Part shown: positions 58,909 through 64,000 of the stretch, one piece after another
How the letters are laid out: each line of letters opens with the position of its first letter
How positions within the stretch are numbered: position 1 is the first letter of the stretch
Assembly (NCBI GenBank): GCA_900290095.1
Contig: OKQS01000001.1
Span: 124,001-188,000 of the forward strand
Direction: 5' to 3'
DNA from: Khoudiadiopia massiliensis
GTDB lineage: Bacteria; Bacillota; Clostridia; Tissierellales; Peptoniphilaceae
Length of the DNA: 64,000 bases
The notes under the pieces: model-generated
Databases searched by the model: none
Told to the model about the DNA's origin: nothing
The model's input: only the letters and a program-made list of their open reading frames with translations
Translations under genes and position numbers: made by a program

Positions 58909-60627
58909 CTATTTATTGGAAAATTGGTCTTTGATAGCTTGGGCCTGGTCCAACATCTGCTCAGCACTTTTCCTGGTTATATCGGTGAGCTTGGCCCCTC
59001 CAATTAGCCTGGCCTGCTCCTCAATCCTTCCCTTCCTGTCCAATTCACTCATTTTTGAATAAGACTTGCCGTCAATGACCTCTTTGTGTATTTTCATATG
59101 CTGATCAGCCATGGCAGCTATTTGTGGTAGGTGGCTGATCACTATGAGCTGGCGTTTATGTGACAGGCCGGCCATCTTCTCGGAAACCTTTTGCGCAGTC
59201 CGTCCGCTGATGCCGCTGTCGATTTCATCAAAAATAAGGCTTCCCTGCCTGCTGATTTCTGAGCAAAGTATCGTAAAGGCCAACATAAACCTTGACATCT
59301 CCCCACCGCTGGCAACAAGACTCAGGGATTGGGCTTCTTCACCTTCATTTGTGGAAATGAGAAAATCTATACGGTCCCGGCCCTTGGACCCTATCTTAAC
59401 CTTTTGGAAATCGACTGAGAAGCTGATGTGCTTAATGGCCATATCTTTAAGCTCTTCTTCAATCCTGGATTGAAAAGATCTTGCAGCAGCCTTTCTCATC
59501 TGACTCAGGTCTTCTGCCAAGGCCTGCATTTCCAGGTTGTTTTGCTTTAATTCACCCAGGAGTTCTTCTCTGATCTCATTGAGATTCTCAAGCCGGTTCA
59601 ATCTTTCCAAGGCCTGATCCCTAAAATTCAGGATCTCTTCAAAGCTTGACCCGTACTTTCTCTTTAACACCTGAATTGTCCTGAATATTTCATCTATCTC
59701 ATCAATCCTTTCAGGATCAATCAATATTGAAGATCTGTAAGCTTCCAGCTCTTCCAAAACAAGAGCTGTTTCTCCCTCAACCTGCCAGGCCAGGTCCCTG
59801 GCCCTTTCAAGATTTTCATCAGCAGTAAGACCCATTGAGTCATTTTTCTCACAGAGCCGGTCCAGTGCCTGGGCCAGGCTGTTAACGGCTCCTCTAATTG
59901 AATAGTCCCTGCCGGACAAGACTTGCAGGGCCTGGCCCGAATCTTCAAGCCTCTCCAAGGCCGATTGCAAGCCCTTATATTCCTTATTGAGCTCGTCTTC
60001 GTCCATATCCTCCAAATCCGCCTTGTTTATCTCGTCTATCTGGTAATTGAGCAGGTCCCTTTCCCTTTCAATTTCTTCCGGTTCAATTTCCAGCTCATCC
60101 AAGGATGCCTGCAAATTTTTTTCCTTATCCAGCAATTTTCTAAGCTCAAGCTTGAGATCGTCCGCTTTTTGGCCTACATAAAGGTCCAGGAGATCCCCAT
60201 AGCTCTCCCTCTTTGTGAGGATACTTTGGGCATTTTGGGCGTGGATGGTCATAAGATTTTGAGAAATGCTTTCCAGAAATTTTTTTGTGACTGAACGGTC
60301 ATTGATCTTCTGCCGGCTTCCCTTAGCCCCGGTCCATCTTTTAATGATGAGCCTACCCTCATCAGCCTCAATTCCTTCATCAGACAGTAGTTTCTTAAAG
60401 TCATCAGAGGCATTTTCAACAAAAAAGACTCCTTCAACCAAGAGGTCCTTGTTTGGATCCCGTATAACCGACCTGTCCGGATTGGCTCCCAAGAGATAGG
60501 ACAAGGACTCCACAAACAAGCTTTTACCGGAGCCTGTTTCACCCGTAACAACAGTCTCTCCCTCGGCAAACTCTATAGACCAGTCGTCTATAAGAGCAAA
60601 GTTTTGAATGTGAAGTTCTTCAATCAT
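58909..60627 (-). CDS. recN: DNA repair protein RecN
   Basis: SMC-like ATPase of double-strand break repair. Walker A is VVTGETGSGKSLFVESL, the long coiled coil spans about residues 160-380, and the C-terminal ATPase half has LVASGGEMSRFMLAF (signature), LIFDEIDSGISGRTAQKV (Walker B) and VISHLPQIAAMAD. The length of 572 aa is typical. ATG 60627 overlaps the argR stop (TAATG); upstream in-frame starts up to 60645 fall within argR. No LexA box is visible, since it lies inside an operon. Confidence 0.96.
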   Translation of the reverse strand: MIEELHIQNFALIDDWSIEFAEGETVVTGETGSGKSLFVESLSYLLGANPDRSVIRDPNKDLLVEGVFFVENASDDFKKLLSDEGIEADEGRLIIKRWTGAKGSRQKINDRSVTKKFLESISQNLMTIHAQNAQSILTKRESYGDLLDLYVGQKADDLKLELRKLLDKEKNLQASLDELEIEPEEIERERDLLNYQIDEINKADLEDMDEDELNKEYKGLQSALERLEDSGQALQVLSGRDYSIRGAVNSLAQALDRLCEKNDSMGLTADENLERARDLAWQVEGETALVLEELEAYRSSILIDPERIDEIDEIFRTIQVLKRKYGSSFEEILNFRDQALERLNRLENLNEIREELLGELKQNNLEMQALAEDLSQMRKAAARSFQSRIEEELKDMAIKHISFSVDFQKVKIGSKGRDRIDFLISTNEGEEAQSLSLVASGGEMSRFMLAFTILCSEISRQGSLIFDEIDSGISGRTAQKVSEKMAGLSHKRQLIVISHLPQIAAMADQHMKIHKEVIDGKSYSKMSELDRKGRIEEQARLIGGAKLTDITRKSAEQMLDQAQAIKDQFSNK

Positions 60628-61079
60628 TATTTTAAAAGCTCCCAAATATCTTCAACCGTCTGATCCAGCTTCCCCGGATCCTCAACTGCTATAAAGATAG
60701 TATCTACCCCGGTAACAATCCCAACTATATTAGATAATTTTGCATTTGTAATGGCAATGCCGCATACAGCAGCACAATAGAGGACTGTCTGGACAATGAC
60801 CATATTGCCGTTGTGGTGGACTGAAAGTATTGAGGATGTCAAAATCCTTTTCAGTCTCTCATTTAAGGAATCTTGAATGGTATCTAAAACCGTGTACCTG
60901 TATTCCCCGTCCGAAGACTGGACCTTGGTTATCCTGAGCTCCTTGATATCCCTTGAAATAGTGGCCTGTGTGGCTTTAACGCCCTTTTCTCTCAAGAGTT
61001 CGGCCAGCTCTTCCTGAGTTTCAACCTTCTGTTCCTCAATAATGTTGAGGATTAGACGTTGACGGTTATATTTTTTCAT
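60627..61079 (-). CDS. argR: ArgR/AhrC-family transcriptional regulator with altered effector motifs
   Basis: The 150-aa protein has the ArgR winged helix (RQRLILNIIEEQKVETQEEL, TQATISRDIKELRITKV) and a C-terminal hexamerisation domain. Family members bind arginine through a PGxA-type helix start and a GDDT motif; here these read TVLYCAAVCG (98-107) and GVDT (124-127), so the first Asp is Val and the Pro-Gly is gone. It may respond to something else or not need arginine. ATG 61079 follows AAGGAG. The argR-recN pair is conserved in Firmicutes. No arginine genes lie in the window. Confidence 0.93.
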   Translation of the reverse strand: MKKYNRQRLILNIIEEQKVETQEELAELLREKGVKATQATISRDIKELRITKVQSSDGEYRYTVLDTIQDSLNERLKRILTSSILSVHHNGNMVIVQTVLYCAAVCGIAITNAKLSNIVGIVTGVDTIFIAVEDPGKLDQTVEDIWELLK

Positions 61080-61097
61080 ATTTTCACTCCTTATATT

Positions 61098-62045
61098 TTA
61101 ATGACTTCTGCCAATGAGTTGCTCTGCCAATTTTATTAAAATTTCCTTATTTTTAATACTTTTAATATATTCCAGAGCCCGCTTGGTGAGGACTTTAACG
61201 CTATCCCGGTCACCTTTTTCCGACAATGAATTATATAAAGTTATCTTTCCTGATTTTTTATCTTCTTCTCCGTCGAGCTCATCGTCTCGAAGTTGGAAGG
61301 CCATTCCCAAAAAATAAGCAAAAGATGTTAGATTTTTAATATCTTCCTTTTCAAGACCCGCAAGCCCGGCCCCTATCCTGGCTGCCGCCATAAAGAGAGC
61401 GCAGGTCTTCTTCTCGACCATCATTTTTATAAGATCATTGGACCTGAGGACGCCCTCGGTCAAGTCCATGGCCTGGCCCCCTATCATCCCGCATGTTCCC
61501 GCCAAATTAGCCAGGTCGGTTAGGGCATCAAGGCCCTTCTTCATATCTTCACCGGCCATATCTTTTACAGCCCCGGCTGAAAGCTCATAACTGAGGTTGA
61601 GTAAAGCGTCCCCGGCTATTATCGCCATGTCCTCACCATATTTTACATGGCAGGTGGCTTGCCCCCTCCTAAGAGCATCATTGTCAAGGGCCGGTAAATC
61701 GTCGTGAATTAATGAATAGGAATGTATGAATTCAAGGCTTATGGCGAATTTTATCAGGGCCCTGTTCCGGAGAATATCCCTTCCCCCGCCGGCCAGATAT
61801 GATGAGGCCATCAAAAGAGGCCTTATCCTCTTACCTCCGCTTGATGAGTATTGCATGGCCGGAATCAGGTCTATTTTTTCCCTAGGCAGGGATCTATCAG
61901 GGTATTCCTTATTGAAGTTCCCGGTATCCGGTGAATAACAAAGGGTCCAATTTTTATTTAATTCCTCAAAAGTTTTTTTGATTTCTTTTTCAAAGAGCTT
62001 AAGCCAGTCTTTCAGGATTTCTTGATCTTGGCCAAATTCAGTCAT
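61098..62045 (-). CDS. ispA: Polyprenyl diphosphate synthase (farnesyl/geranyl type)
   Basis: Chain-elongating trans-prenyltransferase making farnesyl diphosphate for UppS. The first aspartate motif is HDDLPALDNDALRRG, the second is FQLRDDELDGEEDKKSGK; GGKRIRPLLM and IHSYSLIHDD are also present. The N-terminal 40 residues are longer than usual, total 315 aa. ATG 62045 overlaps the xseB stop. The dxs, tlyA and nadK genes that normally follow ispA in Clostridia are absent; argR comes 18 bases later. Confidence 0.95.
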   Translation of the reverse strand: MTEFGQDQEILKDWLKLFEKEIKKTFEELNKNWTLCYSPDTGNFNKEYPDRSLPREKIDLIPAMQYSSSGGKRIRPLLMASSYLAGGGRDILRNRALIKFAISLEFIHSYSLIHDDLPALDNDALRRGQATCHVKYGEDMAIIAGDALLNLSYELSAGAVKDMAGEDMKKGLDALTDLANLAGTCGMIGGQAMDLTEGVLRSNDLIKMMVEKKTCALFMAAARIGAGLAGLEKEDIKNLTSFAYFLGMAFQLRDDELDGEEDKKSGKITLYNSLSEKGDRDSVKVLTKRALEYIKSIKNKEILIKLAEQLIGRSH

Positions 62046-62256
62046 TGCTTTCCCCTTCTTCCTGAGGTAACGCAGAATTCTCAGACAAATTTCTTATGGT
62101 AAGCTCAGCTTGATCCAGCCTATTTTCCAATTCCTCAGCAAGCTCTTTGGCTTCTTTATATAATTTTAAATTTTCCTCAAGGCCGGTATTCTCTTTCATA
62201 AGAGCGGCTATCTCTTCGAGTCTGTTTAATCCTTTTTCAAAATTATCTTGGCTCAT
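62038..62256 (-). CDS. xseB: Exodeoxyribonuclease VII small subunit
   Basis: The 72-aa helical protein has the family pattern NFEKGLNRLEEIAALMKENT and LEENLKLYKEAKELAEELENRLDQAE (quoted in part). It forms exonuclease VII with XseA. It overlaps xseA by 14 bases and ispA by eight. The acidic tail is not conserved. Confidence 0.93.
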   Translation of the reverse strand: MSQDNFEKGLNRLEEIAALMKENTGLEENLKLYKEAKELAEELENRLDQAELTIRNLSENSALPQEEGESND

Positions 62257-63469
62257 TCTTCACCTTCTCTTCTACTTTAATTTTATAGAGATATGACCTT
62301 GATTTAAGGTCATAAACTCCACCGACCTCAAGTCCGTCTTCTTTCATGATCTTCTTATTATCCCGGTCATAAAGCAACCAAGCCGGGCCCTCGTCTTCTT
62401 TATTTTTTAAGCTTGAAATATTTTTCTCAAAAATTCTTTCAATTTCTTTAAGATATTGTCTAAGTCTGTTTTTATCAAGATAAATGTTTCCGTTAATAAT
62501 TTCTTTAATGGGATCAAAAGAGTTTTTAAGCTTGTCTCTTTTCCTGGATATTCTAAAAAGCGGATGTTCCTCGTCTATTTCCCTTGTCAGCCGGTGGGTT
62601 CTTAGCCTTAGAGAATCTATCTGCATCTTGACCGTCCCGAACATTGAAGATGTTCTTTCATCGATATACATCTTTATTTGATTCATATCGGGGCTTGCCA
62701 GAATGGCGGCTTCTGTGGGGGTTGAGGCCCTGGCGTCGGATGCCAGGTCACACAGGCTGTTATCTACCTGGTGGCCTATGGCCGTAATTACCGGCAGGCT
62801 TGAATTGGCAACCGCCCTGACCAGACCCTCTTCATTAAAGATAGACAGGTCCTGGTCTGACCCGCCTCCCCTGGCTATAACTACAAGATCAGCCCGGTCT
62901 CTATAATTGGCTTCTGTAAATTCTAATGCTTCCCGTATTTTCTGAGCCGCATAAATGCCCTGGACCGGAACGGAAATAAATATGATTTCCAAGAGGGGCC
63001 ATCTTTTCCCAATTTCATTGGTGAAGTCATGGATTACCGCCCCATAGCCTGAAGATATGAAAATAATCCTTGAAGGGAATTTAGGCAGGACTTTTTTCCT
63101 ATCGGAATCAAAAAGCCCTTCTTCTTGCAGGCGCTTTTTTAACTCATAGAGTTCTATGAGCTCCTTGCTCTTTCCCCCGTCTACAATCCTACTGACTTTA
63201 ATCTGGTAGCGGCCCCCTGCCTTATATAAGATCATGCTTCCTTCAAGTGTGACCTTCCGGCCTTCCTCAACGGAAGACCTGTCAAAGTCGGGATCGAAAT
63301 TAACGCAGTGGATTAAGCCGCCCTCATCCTTTAAATCGAAATAAAGGTATCGGCTCCTGCTGACATTTACTATTTGTCCCTCAATCTTTATGTTTTGCAG
63401 AATTGGGTCTGTCAGGATGCTTCTCTCAAGATATGAGCAGAGTTCTGAAACCTTAAGAGCCCTTCTCAT
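62243..63469 (-). CDS. xseA: Exodeoxyribonuclease VII large subunit
   Basis: Single-strand-specific exonuclease. The N-terminal OB fold has VSELCSYLERSI, IKIEGQIVNVSRSRYLYFDLKD (quoted in part) and VTLEGSMILYKAGGRYQIKV. The catalytic domain has VISSGYGAVIHDF, VQGIYAAQKIREAL, VIARGGGSDQDLSIFNEEGL and SLPVITAIGHQVDNSLCDLASDARASTPTEAA (in parts). The length is 408 aa. It overlaps nusB by four bases (ATGA). folD, often found next to it, is absent. Confidence 0.96.
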   Translation of the reverse strand: MRRALKVSELCSYLERSILTDPILQNIKIEGQIVNVSRSRYLYFDLKDEGGLIHCVNFDPDFDRSSVEEGRKVTLEGSMILYKAGGRYQIKVSRIVDGGKSKELIELYELKKRLQEEGLFDSDRKKVLPKFPSRIIFISSGYGAVIHDFTNEIGKRWPLLEIIFISVPVQGIYAAQKIREALEFTEANYRDRADLVVIARGGGSDQDLSIFNEEGLVRAVANSSLPVITAIGHQVDNSLCDLASDARASTPTEAAILASPDMNQIKMYIDERTSSMFGTVKMQIDSLRLRTHRLTREIDEEHPLFRISRKRDKLKNSFDPIKEIINGNIYLDKNRLRQYLKEIERIFEKNISSLKNKEDEGPAWLLYDRDNKKIMKEDGLEVGGVYDLKSRSYLYKIKVEEKVKNEPR

Positions 63470-63870
63470 TCTTCTTCAACCTTACTCTTTACCAGACCTG
63501 ACAGGACTCCGTTTATAAACTTATAGCTGTTTTCGGAAGAATACTTTTTTGCAATTTCAACCGACTCGTTTATGCTTACAGATTCCGGTGCAAGTTTAGT
63601 GAATAAGATTTCATTGAAGGCTACCCTTAGTATTGCCCTATCCAGTCTATATAGGCGGTCCGGGTCCCTTCCATCCAGGTTTTTGTCTATGGCCTCATCA
63701 ATCTGACAAGTATTATTAATTAAGGATTCGAGTGAGCTCTTCATGTATTTGTTTTGAGCCGGCAGCTTATGGGCTTCTAGGAGTTTCTCGGGCTCAATAG
63801 CCTTTTCCGGATCCATCAGGAGTTCATAGCTTATCTTGACAAGCCACTCTCTCATTTCGGCTCTCCTCAT
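63466..63870 (-). CDS. nusB: Transcription antitermination factor NusB
   Basis: RNA-binding antitermination factor for rRNA synthesis. The 134-aa protein fits the all-helical NusB fold: REWLVKISYELLM at the start, DRLYRLDRAILRVAFNEILF about residues 75-95, and VSINESVEIAKKYSSENSYKFINGVLS at the end (quoted in part). ATG 63870 follows GAAAGGA with eight bases of spacing; an ATG at 63855 would cut into the conserved N-terminus. It overlaps xseA. Confidence 0.95.
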   Translation of the reverse strand: MRRAEMREWLVKISYELLMDPEKAIEPEKLLEAHKLPAQNKYMKSSLESLINNTCQIDEAIDKNLDGRDPDRLYRLDRAILRVAFNEILFTKLAPESVSINESVEIAKKYSSENSYKFINGVLSGLVKSKVEEE

Positions 63871-63904
63871 TTGACTATCCTTTCATAATTATTAGCTGAC
63901 ATCA

Positions 63905-64000
63905 TTATACCCTGGACAGGTATTCTCCGCTTCTGGTATCAATTTTTATAACGTCTCCAATATTGACAAAGAGTGGAACGTTTATGACGGTGCCTGTCTC
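63905..64000 (-). CDS. efp: Elongation factor P, C-terminal end (partial)
   Basis: The minus strand is open from the window edge to a TAA at 63905-63907 and encodes 31 residues including [19 protein letters not shown] and [11 protein letters not shown]. This is the conserved C-terminal OB domain of EF-P, which rescues ribosomes at polyproline. Only the last tenth or so of the gene is in the window. The efp-nusB neighbourhood is standard in Firmicutes. Confidence 0.92.
   Translation of the reverse strand, partial: ETGTVINVPLFVNIGDVIKIDTRSGEYLSRV

Noticed and set aside
1..64000. CRISPR arrays, insertion sequences, rRNA
   Set aside because: No regularly spaced repeats, transposase genes or rRNA sequence were found on reading either strand.

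Overview
The window reads as a continuous piece of a low-to-moderate GC Bacillota chromosome, most like an anaerobic clostridial or tissierellial lineage. The reasons are the Firmicutes-only replicative polymerase PolC, RNase Y, the IspH-ribosomal protein S1 fusion typical of Clostridia, the order mutS-mutL-miaA-ynbB, the order nusB-xseA-xseB-ispA-argR-recN, AGGAGG-type ribosome binding sites and sigma-A-like promoters with extended -10 boxes. No phage, transposon, CRISPR array or rRNA is visible, and almost every base is accounted for by conserved genes. I cannot name the genus.

Positions 1-29304 are a plus-strand information-processing block: dprA (cut by the window edge), topA, rpsB-tsf, pyrH-frr-uppS-cdsA-rseP-ispG-polC, rimP-nusA-infB-rbfA-nrnA-truB-ribF, rpsO, pnp, ftsK-pgsA-recA and rny. 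Intrinsic terminators after tsf, rpsO, pnp and rny, and a promoter plus terminator-like hairpin ahead of rimP, divide it into transcription units.

Positions 29388-39000 are minus-strand and more accessory: a small zinc-ribbon membrane protein coupled to a YfhO-family protein, glutaminyl-tRNA synthetase, and a transglutaminase (TgpA-like)-DUF58-MoxR operon. A plus-strand XerC/D-like recombinase follows, facing a minus-strand group made of a small FakA-domain protein and a split ThrE exporter. Then come tRNA-Leu(CAG) and a LysM/YneA-like SOS protein whose promoter carries two LexA boxes.

Positions 42429-64000 are two long minus-strand operons. The first is miaB-mutS-mutL-miaA-ynbB (tRNA modification and mismatch repair). 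The second is efp (partial)-nusB-xseA-xseB-ispA-argR-recN-nudix-site-2 protease-scpA-scpB-rluB-rdsA-like-cmk-plsC-ispH/S1 (translation, DNA repair, isoprenoids, chromosome segregation, lipid synthesis), ending at a terminator near 50650.

The most noteworthy points are: a PolC whose PHP domain has lost most metal ligands while its exonuclease and polymerase sites are intact; a LexA-controlled yneA-like gene without lexA beside it, together with a recA that lacks a LexA box; absence of dxs and dxr from their usual loci although ispG and ispH are kept; an ArgR whose arginine-binding motifs are altered; a likely attenuator before rimP-nusA; and a perfect 11-bp dyad upstream of glnS. All functional calls are made by reading motifs; no database search was possible.
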